A program made the translations under genes and the position numbers. A stretch of DNA of 53,240 nucleotides from Acidobacteriota bacterium (GTDB lineage: Bacteria; Acidobacteriota; Terriglobia; Bryobacterales; Bryobacteraceae), in NCBI GenBank assembly GCA_018268835.1, contig JAFDVU010000031.1, positions 1-53,240 on the forward strand. Reading direction: 5' to 3'. This document shows positions 1 through 7,877 of this stretch, one piece after another (position 1 is the first letter of the stretch; every line of letters begins with the position of its first letter). Under the pieces are notes generated by a model. That model was given only the letters and a program-made list of their open reading frames with translations. It had not been told where the DNA came from and searched no databases.

Positions 1-25
1 TTTGGTTTCGCTCATGTGACTGTAG

Positions 26-45
26 GGCCGGCCTCCCGGCCGACC
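26..45. repeat. GC-rich palindromic (REP-like) element
   Basis: GGCCGG (26-31) and CCGGCC (36-41) form a hairpin around CCTC, followed by GACC. A near copy (arms GTCGGCC and GGCCGAC) lies at the other end of the window at 53166-53182. Both share GGCCTCC and GGCCGACC, so this looks like a dispersed intergenic palindrome rather than a chance stem. Confidence 0.45.
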
Positions 46-70
46 ATCAAATTGTAACCGCGGTGCGGCA

Positions 71-892
71 TCACCCGCCCAGCCGGTAGGGCGTGCTCAT
101 CGGGCCGATGTGGATATGTGCTCCGGTGGCCTTGCCGGGAACCGCGTGCCGGAAGGCGAAGTACGGGATGCGATCGCGCACCAGGAGTTCGAGCAACCAG
201 TGGCCCTCGGGCGCGTCGGGATTGAGCGCGACGTCGACGCGTCCGCGATGATCGAAACCGAGCGAGCGGTGGACCGCGGTATCGCCCATGGCGCTGACGG
301 GCAGCGGCTTGCCGAAGTGCGACTCGAATTCGGATTCCACGCGGGCGAAATCGACCATGGAGAACGTGCCGTTGCCGTCGTAGCGGTCGGCCAGAGCGGG
401 CGCGTCCTGCGGAGCCTGGTTCAGCTTCGCCTGGAGCGCTTCTTCGGCGCGCGCTTCCTCGGCCATTTGCCGCACGAGCCGCGCGCGCGATTCCGCCAGG
501 TCGTACTCCTTGCGGGCCGAATCGAGCTCTTCAATCACCGGGGTCAGGGCCAGTTGCGACGCCACACCCTGCTGGATCAACTGCCGCATCTCACTCACCG
601 CCTGCCGGCGGCGATCCACGCGGCGCTGTGCGGCGGCCATCATGTCGTCGGTCTGCGCTTCGGTCAGATCGGAGCTGTAAGCGGTCTTGCGGAGCACTTC
701 GGCGTCTTCGGCGTCGGCGAGCGCCGTCTCGGCTTTGTCCAATTGCACCCTGGGAGCGGCGCCGGCTTCCACCAGCGAGCGCAGTTTGGCGAGGCGCTCG
801 CGCGCGTGCGCCACTTGCGGCGATTCTTCGGCCTGGGCCCACAGGCAGGAAGCGCACACAAATACTGTCAGGGCCAGAAACCAACGCAACAT
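71..892 (-). CDS. Exported coiled-coil protein with an M15-peptidase-like C-terminal domain
   Basis: A 273-residue protein with a Sec-type signal peptide (about residues 1-20, ending WAQA). Residues 26-160 are rich in A, E, R and Q with heptad character and probably form a long coiled coil. The last 100 residues hold H208, the segment FDHRGRVDVAL (H215, D220) and AHIHIGP (H259, H261). The H...D...HxH arrangement resembles the zinc ligands of D-Ala-D-Ala carboxypeptidases of family M15, so a cell-wall role is possible, but this is inference from short motifs. The gene diverges from the phosphoesterase at 957. A TAAAAT box lies 9 bases before the start codon on the minus strand and no Shine-Dalgarno site is seen. 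Confidence 0.7.
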   Translation of the reverse strand: MLRWFLALTVFVCASCLWAQAEESPQVAHARERLAKLRSLVEAGAAPRVQLDKAETALADAEDAEVLRKTAYSSDLTEAQTDDMMAAAQRRVDRRRQAVSEMRQLIQQGVASQLALTPVIEELDSARKEYDLAESRARLVRQMAEEARAEEALQAKLNQAPQDAPALADRYDGNGTFSMVDFARVESEFESHFGKPLPVSAMGDTAVHRSLGFDHRGRVDVALNPDAPEGHWLLELLVRDRIPYFAFRHAVPGKATGAHIHIGPMSTPYRLGG

Positions 893-956
893 GAAAACTC
901 TATTTTACGACGATTCATCCCCATGCAATGGTTACGCGCTATGCTGGGGCTTTCCC

Positions 957-3461
957 ATGCGCAAGATCCTATATATTGCCCCGATTTTCGCCGTCCTGGC
1001 GCTGGTCGCCCAGCAATCGGCACTCTTCCCGGTTCTGAAGAGCACGGTCCTCCTCGGCAAACAGCCCGCGGGTTTCTACCTGGTGGCCAACAATCAACTG
1101 CTGCGCCCGTGGGGCGAACTGACCACGATCGCGGGACGCCCGGTGGACATGACGTACGATTCGCAGCGGCGGCTGCTGGCGGTGCTCGATACGCGCTCCA
1201 TTCTGCTGCTGGATCCTTCCACCGGCGCGAAACTGGGCGAGATCGCCACGCACCCGACCTCGTACGCCGGCATCGCTTTCCGTCCCGGGGACCGGGAACT
1301 GTGGGCCAGCGAGACGGCGCGCAACGGTCCGGACGCCATCCTGATCGCGCCGCTCGATGAACTGGGCAGGCCCGGCACGCCGGCGCGCATCGCGCTGAAG
1401 GGCCACCCGCTGCCGGTCGGCATCGCTTTTTCGCGGGACGGCAAGACCGCGTATGTCGCCTTCAGCCGCAACAACTCGCTGGCGGTGATCGACGCCGAGA
1501 CGCGCGCCATCCGCGAAGAGATCCCGACCGGGGTCGCGCCTTTCGCCGTCGTAGTGGCCGGGGACCGTGTGTTCGTCACCAATCGCGGCGGACGCCGTCC
1601 GGAAGCGGGCGAGGCGTCGGCGCCGTCCTCGGGCACCATGATCCTTTCCGACCCGGTCACCGGCTCTTCGAAATCGGGCAGTGTGAGCGTGCTCGATGTG
1701 GCGACCGGGAAAGTGCGCGACGTGCCGGTGGGACTCGCCCCGGCGCAGATGGCGGTGAGCCCGGCGGGCGATATCGTCGCCGTGACCAACGCGCACTCCG
1801 ATACGGTATCGCTGCTGCGCGCGGCCACGCTCGAACGCAGCGACCTGAAGATTCCCACGTACCCCGACGCGGCTCTCGGCAGCCAACCGATCGCCGCCGC
1901 GTTTGCCGCCGACGGCAAACGCCTCTACATCGCCTGCGGCGGCAATAATGCGATCGCGGTCGCGGAGCCTGCCGGCAAACAGTGGAAGGTAGCGGGCGCG
2001 GTTCCCACCGCGTGGTTCCCCACGGCGATCGCGATTCACACGGACGGCTCCCTGCGGGTACTGAACCTGAAGGGCGTGGGCAACACGCAGCGCAAGGACG
2101 GGACGTTCAGTTCGCTGGTGTACGAAGGTTCGCTCGAACGGATCCCGGCGCCCACGGCGGCGCAGATTACGGCCGGCACGCGCGAGGTCCGCGCCGCCAA
2201 CAGCCCCATGCTCGAAGCCGCGGGAGGCGTCGCCAATCTCTCTTCCCTTGGCATCAAGCACGTGTTCCTGATCGTCAAGGAGAACCGCACGTACGACCAG
2301 GTCTTCGGCGACATCGGCAAAGGCAACAGCGATCCGAAGCTCACGATGTACGGCCGCGACGTGACGCCGAACCATCATGCGCTGGCAGAGCGTTACGTGC
2401 TGCTGGACAACTTCTACACCGGAGGCGCCATCAGCTTCGACGGCCATCAGTGGCTGATGCAGGGCTTCGTCAGCGATTACGTGGAGCGGGCTTTCTCCGC
2501 CTCGCCGCGCGGCTACGCCTACAACATGGCGGACGCGCTGGTGGTCGCGCCCACGGGTTTCTTCTGGCAGGCAGCGCCCAAGCCGCTTTCGCTGCGCATC
2601 TACGGCGAATTCCAACTGGCCGCCCGCTGGGATCCGGCGACGCAGAATTCGGTGGATCTCAACGAATCCGACGACCTTTCCTGGACCGCCTACTGGAACG
2701 CGTATAAAGAAGGACACTGGCAGAGCATGGTGGGCGCGCGCTCGGGCGTTCCCGCGCTGGCCCCCTACGCGAGCAAGCGGTATCCGTATCCGACCCTGGC
2801 GATCAACGACCAAATCCGCGCCGAGGAGTTCATCCGCGAATTCGGCGAGCGCGAGAAGGCCGGTACGGTTCCGCAGCTCAGCATCCTCTCGCTCAACAGC
2901 GACCACACCAACGGCACGCGTCCGGGCTCGCCCACGCCGCGCGCCATGGTGGCCGACGACGATCTCGCGCTGGGCCGCATCGTGGAGCGGATCTCGCACA
3001 GCAACGTGTGGAAGGACAGCCTGATTCTGGTGACCGAAGACGACGCGCAGAACGGCGTGGATCATGTGGACGGGCACCGCACCCTGGCGCTCGCCATCGG
3101 GCCGCACGTGCGGCGCAACGCGGTGGACAGCAACAACTACAACCACACCGGCATGATCCGCACCATCCAGGAGATCTACCGCATCCCGCAGCGCACCCGC
3201 GCCTACGAGGCGGCGCGCGCCATGACCAGCATCTTCACGGCGGAAGCCGACACCACCCCTTACGATCACCTGCAGAATAAGATCGCTCTCGACGAGATGA
3301 ATCCTCCGCTGAAGGCGCTCAACGGCCGGCAGCTTTGGGGCGCGAAGCAATCGCTGGCGATGAACTTCAAGGATCTCGACGACGTGCCGTACGACACGCT
3401 GAATCACATTTTGTGGTGGGATGCGCGGGGCTGGAACACGCCCTATCCGAAGCGGAAGTAG
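957..3461 (+). CDS. Exported beta-propeller / phosphoesterase (phospholipase C or acid phosphatase family)
   Basis: An 834-residue protein starting at an ATG that opens a signal peptide (MRKILYIAPIFAVLAL). An ATG at 891 in the same frame gives a less plausible N-terminus. Residues about 40-410 contain repeated blades of YVTN/SMP-30 beta-propeller type. From about residue 433 the phosphoesterase motif IKHVFLIVKENRTYDQVFG begins, and TEDDAQNG with VDHVDGHRT near residue 692 supplies the acidic and histidine metal ligands expected of this family, which includes phospholipase C and acid phosphatase AcpA. It probably cleaves phosphomonoesters or phosphodiesters outside the cytoplasm; the substrate cannot be told. 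A TATGCT box sits 11 bases before the ATG. Confidence 0.85.
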   Translation: MRKILYIAPIFAVLALVAQQSALFPVLKSTVLLGKQPAGFYLVANNQLLRPWGELTTIAGRPVDMTYDSQRRLLAVLDTRSILLLDPSTGAKLGEIATHPTSYAGIAFRPGDRELWASETARNGPDAILIAPLDELGRPGTPARIALKGHPLPVGIAFSRDGKTAYVAFSRNNSLAVIDAETRAIREEIPTGVAPFAVVVAGDRVFVTNRGGRRPEAGEASAPSSGTMILSDPVTGSSKSGSVSVLDVATGKVRDVPVGLAPAQMAVSPAGDIVAVTNAHSDTVSLLRAATLERSDLKIPTYPDAALGSQPIAAAFAADGKRLYIACGGNNAIAVAEPAGKQWKVAGAVPTAWFPTAIAIHTDGSLRVLNLKGVGNTQRKDGTFSSLVYEGSLERIPAPTAAQITAGTREVRAANSPMLEAAGGVANLSSLGIKHVFLIVKENRTYDQVFGDIGKGNSDPKLTMYGRDVTPNHHALAERYVLLDNFYTGGAISFDGHQWLMQGFVSDYVERAFSASPRGYAYNMADALVVAPTGFFWQAAPKPLSLRIYGEFQLAARWDPATQNSVDLNESDDLSWTAYWNAYKEGHWQSMVGARSGVPALAPYASKRYPYPTLAINDQIRAEEFIREFGEREKAGTVPQLSILSLNSDHTNGTRPGSPTPRAMVADDDLALGRIVERISHSNVWKDSLILVTEDDAQNGVDHVDGHRTLALAIGPHVRRNAVDSNNYNHTGMIRTIQEIYRIPQRTRAYEAARAMTSIFTAEADTTPYDHLQNKIALDEMNPPLKALNGRQLWGAKQSLAMNFKDLDDVPYDTLNHILWWDARGWNTPYPKRK

Positions 3462-3539
3462 AGATTCCAGGCTATGCGTCAGGTTCGCGGAGCGGGGGCC
3501 GGTGCCCTGTAGTACGATACGTTCAGGAGCACGCAGCAT

Positions 3540-3926
3540 CTGACCAAAACGGAACAACACCCCTCCGACGTCCCGGCACCCGCACTTCCCACCTGGCTGA
3601 TTGCAGTTCGCGCCGCCGAATCCAAGAAGGCCGCTGAGATCAAGGTCCTGGACCTGACCGGCATCACCAGCTTCGCGGATTACTTCGTGATCTGCACCGG
3701 CAACAACCAGAAGCAGGTGCAGGCGATCAGCGACGAGGCCGGATTGCAGATCAAACGCCAGGCGCGCGAACTGCCGCACAGCGTGGAAGGCTACAACCAG
3801 GGGGAGTGGATCCTGCACGATTACGGCGACCTGGTGATCCACATCTTCTCACCGAAGGCGCGCGAGTATTACGGCCTGGAGCGGCTGTGGCGCGGCGCGA
3901 AGGAAGTGGAAGTTCCGCCGGAGTGA
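3540..3926 (+). CDS. rsfS: Ribosomal silencing factor RsfS
   Basis: RsfS (DUF143) binds L14 of the 50S subunit and blocks 30S joining in starvation. The family signature runs from AVRAAESKKAAEIKVLDL through FADYFVICTGNN, HDYGDLVIHIF and REYYGLERLW. The match begins near base 3600, well upstream of the first ATG/GTG/TTG in frame (GTG at 3687), which would delete the first third of the fold. The frame is open from 3513 with no ATG, GTG or TTG, so I place the start at CTG 3540, which has AGGAG (3525-3529) ten bases upstream and gives 128 residues. ATT at 3600 is the alternative. The stop overlaps the rlmH start (GTGA). Confidence 0.85.
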   Translation: MTKTEQHPSDVPAPALPTWLIAVRAAESKKAAEIKVLDLTGITSFADYFVICTGNNQKQVQAISDEAGLQIKRQARELPHSVEGYNQGEWILHDYGDLVIHIFSPKAREYYGLERLWRGAKEVEVPPE

Positions 3927-4342
3927 GGATCTACCTTTACTACATCGGCCGCGCGAAGGATGCGCACGCCAATGCGGTGGCCGAGGATTTCGTTTCGCGC
4001 GCCGGGCATTTCGCGCCGTGTGAGATGCGCGAGATCCGACCGGACCGCTTCGACCTGTGGGCCAGGCATCCCGCGGCGCGCAAGATTTTTCTGGACCCGG
4101 CCGGCAAGGTGATGGATTCGCACGCGTTCTCGCGGCTGATCGCGGGCGGGGAGATGGACGGCCGCGACCTGGTATTTCTGATCGGAGGACACGACGGGCT
4201 GCCCGCGGAATGGCGTCCGCGCGCGGACCTGCTGCTCTCGCTTTCGGCGATGACCTTCCCGCACGAACTCGCGCGCGCGATGCTGGCCGAACAGATTTAC
4301 CGGGCGTTCGCTATCCTGCGCAATCTGCCGTATGTGCGCTAA
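3923..4342 (+). CDS. rlmH: 23S rRNA (pseudouridine1915-N3)-methyltransferase RlmH
   Basis: RlmH is a SPOUT-fold methyltransferase that methylates pseudouridine 1915 in helix 69 of 23S rRNA using SAM. The 139-residue product shows the SAM-pocket segment LVFLIGGHDGLP and the C-terminal LLSLSAMTFPHELARAMLAEQIYRAFAI run. The start is a GTG that overlaps the rsfS stop, so the two are translationally coupled; rsfS-rlmH is a common pairing. The protein is slightly shorter than the usual 150-160 residues. The last residues are LPYVR, where most family members end in PYHR or PYHK, so the histidine is replaced. Confidence 0.92.
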   Translation: MRIYLYYIGRAKDAHANAVAEDFVSRAGHFAPCEMREIRPDRFDLWARHPAARKIFLDPAGKVMDSHAFSRLIAGGEMDGRDLVFLIGGHDGLPAEWRPRADLLLSLSAMTFPHELARAMLAEQIYRAFAILRNLPYVR

Positions 4343-4395
4343 AGGCGGCACGCCGATTGCGCCGCCCTCCCCGCGCGCGTTACCGTAGAGCTTGG

Positions 4396-5253
4396 ATGTC
4401 CTGGTTTAAGCGCGATAAAGGGGACGACGAGAAACTTCCCCACCTGGCCGACGGCGAACGCCGCGTACGCACCGAAGGCCTCTGGCAGAAGTGCGAAGGC
4501 TGCCGCCAGATTATCTGGAAGAAGGACCTGGAAGCCAACTGGAACGTTTGCCCCAAGTGCGGCGCGCACAGCCGCATCGACGCGGTGACGCGCCTCCGGC
4601 TGCTTCTCGACGACGCCGATTACGTCCGCCACGATACGGAGCTGCGCTCGAGCGATCCGCTAGAGTTCGTGGACAGCAAACCCTACCGCAGCCGGCTGGC
4701 TGTGATGCAGCAGGCCACGAACCTGAGCGACGCGCTGATCGCCGCCGAAGGACGGCTGGCGGGACGCGCGGTGCAGATCTGCGCGATGGAGCCGCGGTTC
4801 ATCGGCGGCAGCATGGGATCGGTGGTGGGGGAAATGATCACGCGCGCGATCGAGCGCGCGATCGAGCGCGGCCAACCGCTGATCGTAGTTTCGGCCTCGG
4901 GCGGCGCGCGCATGCAGGAGGGCGCGGTCAGCCTGATGCAGATGGCCAAGATCTCGGCCGCCCTGATGCGCCTGGACGAGGCTCGGCTGCCCTTCTTCAG
5001 CATCCTGACGGACCCGACCACCGGCGGCGTCACGGCGAGCTTCGCCATGCTGGGCGATCTCAACATCGCCGAACCGGGCGCGCTGATCGGCTTCGCCGGA
5101 CCGCGCGTGATCGAGCAGACCATCCGTCAGAAGTTGCCCGAAGGCTTCCAGCGCAGCGAATTCCTGCTGGAGCACGGTATGCTGGACGCGGTGGTGCCGC
5201 GCCTGGAACTCAAGCAGTACGTCGCCACCGCGATGGGCTTCTTCATGGACTGA
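4396..5253 (+). CDS. accD: Acetyl-CoA carboxylase carboxyltransferase subunit beta
   Basis: AccD pairs with AccA to move the carboxyl group from biotin carrier protein to acetyl-CoA, giving malonyl-CoA for fatty-acid synthesis. The 285-residue product has the N-terminal four-cysteine zinc ribbon (C33, C36, C52, C55) and the crotonase-like carboxyltransferase core with GGSMGSVVGE and SASGGARMQEG, the oxyanion and CoA-binding region. Length is normal. A TACCGT box lies 9 bases before the ATG with no clear Shine-Dalgarno site, so it may have its own start despite the 53-base gap to rlmH. It is followed closely by folC, a frequent bacterial order. accA is not in this window. Confidence 0.97.
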   Translation: MSWFKRDKGDDEKLPHLADGERRVRTEGLWQKCEGCRQIIWKKDLEANWNVCPKCGAHSRIDAVTRLRLLLDDADYVRHDTELRSSDPLEFVDSKPYRSRLAVMQQATNLSDALIAAEGRLAGRAVQICAMEPRFIGGSMGSVVGEMITRAIERAIERGQPLIVVSASGGARMQEGAVSLMQMAKISAALMRLDEARLPFFSILTDPTTGGVTASFAMLGDLNIAEPGALIGFAGPRVIEQTIRQKLPEGFQRSEFLLEHGMLDAVVPRLELKQYVATAMGFFMD

Positions 5254-5265
5254 GGAAGCCGCCCG

Positions 5266-6552
5266 GTGAACTACCCCGATTCGGTCCACTTCCTGTATTC
5301 GCTCGGCAACGAGATCAAGACCGCGAAACTCGGGCTGGACCGCGTCGCGCTGGTGCTGGACGCGCTGGGACGGCCCGAGGAGCGGACGCGGTTCGTACAC
5401 GTGGCCGGGACCAACGGCAAAGGCTCCACCTGCGCGATGATCGAAGCCGCGCTGCGCGGCGCGGGACAGCGCACCGGACTATTCACGTCGCCGCACCTGG
5501 CGGAGCCGACCGAGCGCATACGGATCGCCGGCGAACCGGTCACAGCGGAGCGCTTCGCGGCGCTGTTCGACCGGGTGCACGCGGCAGTTGAAGGTCTCAT
5601 CGCCGGCGGCGCGCTGGAGACCCACACCACGTACTTCGAGACGGTGACCGCGATGGCGATGGTGGCGTTCGCCGAGGCTGCGTGCGAGATGGTGGTGCTG
5701 GAGGTGGGGTTGGGCGGACGGCTGGACGCGACCAACGTGGTGCATCCCGAGTTGAGCGTGATCACGCCGGTGGATTTCGATCACGAGGCGTGGCTGGGGC
5801 GCAGCCTGGAAGCGATCGCGGGGGAGAAGGCGGGCATCCTCAAGCCGGGCGCGCCGGCGGTGATGGCGCGGCAGCGGCCGGAAGCCGCGGGCGTGATCGA
5901 GGGCCGCGCCGCGCAACTCGGCGTCCCGTTCACGAGGGTCGCGGACTGGCGAATCGCCGACGTCGCGCTGAGCGCGTACGACAGCCGCTTCCGGTTGAGC
6001 GGGGAGCGCGAGTATGCGATCGAATGTCCGCTGGCCGGGGAGCATCAGGTGGAGAACGCGGCCACCGCCGCGGTGGCACTGGACCGGCTCGGACTCTCCC
6101 GGGCGGAGATCGAGCGCGGCATCGCGGCGGCGCGCTGGCCGGGACGGCTGGAGCGGATCTGCGAGCGGCCGGAGATCGTGGTGGACGGCGCGCACAACCC
6201 GGCGGGCGCGCGCGCCCTGGCCGCGCACCTGGACCGCTTCTACCGGGACCGCGACGTCACGCTGATTTTCGGCGCCATGCGGGACAAGGCGATCGACGAG
6301 ATCGGCGGCGTGCTGTTTCCGCGCGCGCGGCGCGTGATACTGACCGCGCCCAGGCAGGCGCGCGCCGCCGCGCCCGAAGCGGTGCGCGGCGTGGTGGAGC
6401 ACCCCGATGCGACGGTGGCCGCTTCCTTGACGGAAGCGCTCGCGCTGCTCGGTGAACCCGCGCCCCGAGACGCCATCTTCATCACAGGCTCGCTCTACCT
6501 GGTGGCCGAAGCCCGCGCGCTGGTCCCTGCTATCATCGGAGCGACACGATGA
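5266..6552 (+). CDS. folC: Bifunctional folylpolyglutamate synthase / dihydrofolate synthase
   Basis: FolC adds L-glutamate to dihydropteroate and then to folates, using ATP. The 428-residue protein has the Mur-ligase-type P-loop GTNGKGS at residues 48-54, the VLEVGLGGRLDATNVV segment and DGAHNPAGARALA in the C-terminal domain. The start is a GTG 12 bases after the accD stop; the last codons overlap the plsC start (ATGA). Size fits the family. Cytoplasmic; one enzyme probably serves both steps, as in E. coli, since no second ligase is seen here. Confidence 0.95.
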   Translation: MNYPDSVHFLYSLGNEIKTAKLGLDRVALVLDALGRPEERTRFVHVAGTNGKGSTCAMIEAALRGAGQRTGLFTSPHLAEPTERIRIAGEPVTAERFAALFDRVHAAVEGLIAGGALETHTTYFETVTAMAMVAFAEAACEMVVLEVGLGGRLDATNVVHPELSVITPVDFDHEAWLGRSLEAIAGEKAGILKPGAPAVMARQRPEAAGVIEGRAAQLGVPFTRVADWRIADVALSAYDSRFRLSGEREYAIECPLAGEHQVENAATAAVALDRLGLSRAEIERGIAAARWPGRLERICERPEIVVDGAHNPAGARALAAHLDRFYRDRDVTLIFGAMRDKAIDEIGGVLFPRARRVILTAPRQARAAAPEAVRGVVEHPDATVAASLTEALALLGEPAPRDAIFITGSLYLVAEARALVPAIIGATR

Positions 6553-7268
6553 GCCTGCTCCGCTCCCTGCTCTTCTCCACGCCCCTGATCTTCCTCGCCA
6601 CCATCGTGATGGGGACGCTTTCGCTGGTCGATTCGTTGTTCGATAAGACGGGCAATTCGCAGCACGCGCTGGCGCGGGTGTGGGGCCGGATGCTGCTGGC
6701 GGTCAGCCTGATCCGGGTGCGCGCCGAGGGCGTCGAAAAGCTGGATCCGGCCGCGAGTTACGTGTTCGTGAGCAATCACCAGAGCTACATGGACATCCCG
6801 GCGTTCCTTTCGGTGGTGCCGCACCAGTTCCGCTTCTTCGCCAAGAAGGGGCTGTTCGCGATCCCCTTCCTGGGGACGCACCTGCGGAACGCGGGGCACC
6901 TGCCGGTGGACCGTTCCAGCGCGCGCAATTCACTGAAAAGCATGACCGAGGGCGCGCGCATCATCAGCCAGCGCGGCGTGAGCGTGCTGCTGTTCCCCGA
7001 GGGCGGGCGGTGCCCGGAGGGGCTGCGCGAATTCAAGGAAGGCGCGGCATACATCGCGATCAAAGCCGGGGTGCCGGTGGTGCCGATGGCGATCATCGGG
7101 ATGCGCGAGAAACTGCCCATGGGGAGCATCCACATTCGCAGCGGGAAGGTGGCGGTGCGTGTCGGCGACCCCATCCCGACGGCGGGCATGCACGTCTCGG
7201 AGCGGCTGGAACTCACCGCGCGGCTGTACACGGAAGTTTCACGGCTGATCGAAACCGTGGGGGCGTGA
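6549..7268 (+). CDS. plsC: 1-acyl-sn-glycerol-3-phosphate acyltransferase
   Basis: PlsC acylates lysophosphatidic acid to phosphatidic acid at the inner membrane. The 239-residue product has an N-terminal hydrophobic helix (about residues 3-25), the catalytic NHQSYMD box (H77 and D82, the HX4D dyad), the substrate-binding FPEGGR segment at 149-154 and the later VPVVPMAI strand. It overlaps folC by four bases (ATGA), so it is the last gene of the accD-folC-plsC run. Confidence 0.93.
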   Translation: MSLLRSLLFSTPLIFLATIVMGTLSLVDSLFDKTGNSQHALARVWGRMLLAVSLIRVRAEGVEKLDPAASYVFVSNHQSYMDIPAFLSVVPHQFRFFAKKGLFAIPFLGTHLRNAGHLPVDRSSARNSLKSMTEGARIISQRGVSVLLFPEGGRCPEGLREFKEGAAYIAIKAGVPVVPMAIIGMREKLPMGSIHIRSGKVAVRVGDPIPTAGMHVSERLELTARLYTEVSRLIETVGA

Positions 7269-7325
7269 TACGAAGCGGCGCGGAAATGGGATAATGTTGC
7301 GAACCTCAATCGAAAGGGACACTTT

Positions 7326-7862
7326 ATGAAACTTCTAACCGCCGCGATTCTGTTTGCCGCCGTGGCCTCGGCGCAGGAGCCCCCTGCCAATCCGTTGATC
7401 ACGGTTTCGAAGAACATCTACAACATCTCGAAGAACGACGTCCTCGGGTCCGTGGACAAAATTCCGGACGACCTGTGGTCCTACCGCCCGACGCCGGACG
7501 TCCGCACGGTAGGACAATTGTTCGCGCACATCGCCGACGGGCAGTACGAATTCTGCGGCGTGGTCGCGGAGGGAAAGGTCGTCTCCAAGGGTATCGAGAA
7601 GACGGCGACAACGAAGGCGGAGATCGTGCCGGCGCTGAAGGAAGCTTTCGCGTACTGCGATGCCGCCTATACGAAACTCACCGACGCCAACGCGGCGGAA
7701 ATCGCGCCCTTATTCGGGATGAGAATCACCAAGCTCGGCGCCATGGACTTCAACACCGCGCATAACATGGAGCACTACGGCAACCTGGTCACTTACATGC
7801 GGCTGAAGGGAATCGTGCCGCCCTCGAGCACGCCGCGGCCGGCTGCCGCCAAGAAGAAGTAG
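7326..7862 (+). CDS. Exported DinB-family protein
   Basis: A 178-residue protein with a signal peptide (MKLLTAAILFAAVASAQ) followed by a DinB/YfiT-like four-helix bundle: the DDLWSYRPTPDVRTVGQLFAHIADGQYEFC segment carries the typical first histidine ligand and TAHNMEHYGNLVTYMR the C-terminal helix with the NMEHYGN motif. Family members are often metal-dependent thiol transferases, but the exported versions common in acidobacteria have no assigned reaction. A GATAAT box at 7290 and an AAAGGGA ribosome-binding site at 7313-7319 precede the ATG. The esterase gene follows 15 bases later, so the two are probably co-transcribed. Confidence 0.82.
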   Translation: MKLLTAAILFAAVASAQEPPANPLITVSKNIYNISKNDVLGSVDKIPDDLWSYRPTPDVRTVGQLFAHIADGQYEFCGVVAEGKVVSKGIEKTATTKAEIVPALKEAFAYCDAAYTKLTDANAAEIAPLFGMRITKLGAMDFNTAHNMEHYGNLVTYMRLKGIVPPSSTPRPAAAKKK

Positions 7863-7877
7863 CCGGAGGATCTCTTC

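Noticed and set aside
1..15. Possible start of a minus-strand gene (ATG at 15, MSETK)
   Set aside because: Only five codons are inside the window. A TACAGT box three bases upstream is suggestive but the gene cannot be supported.
969..3842. Open frame of 957 codons antisense to the phosphoesterase and rsfS
   Set aside because: It mirrors the coding strand in a GC-rich gene, has long runs of R, H, V and G and no recognisable motif, while the plus strand has clear family motifs.
4840..4872. Tandem repeat in accD (GCGATCGAGCGC units)
   Set aside because: It encodes a normal repeated helix segment (RAIERAIERG) and reflects codon use, not a repeat element.
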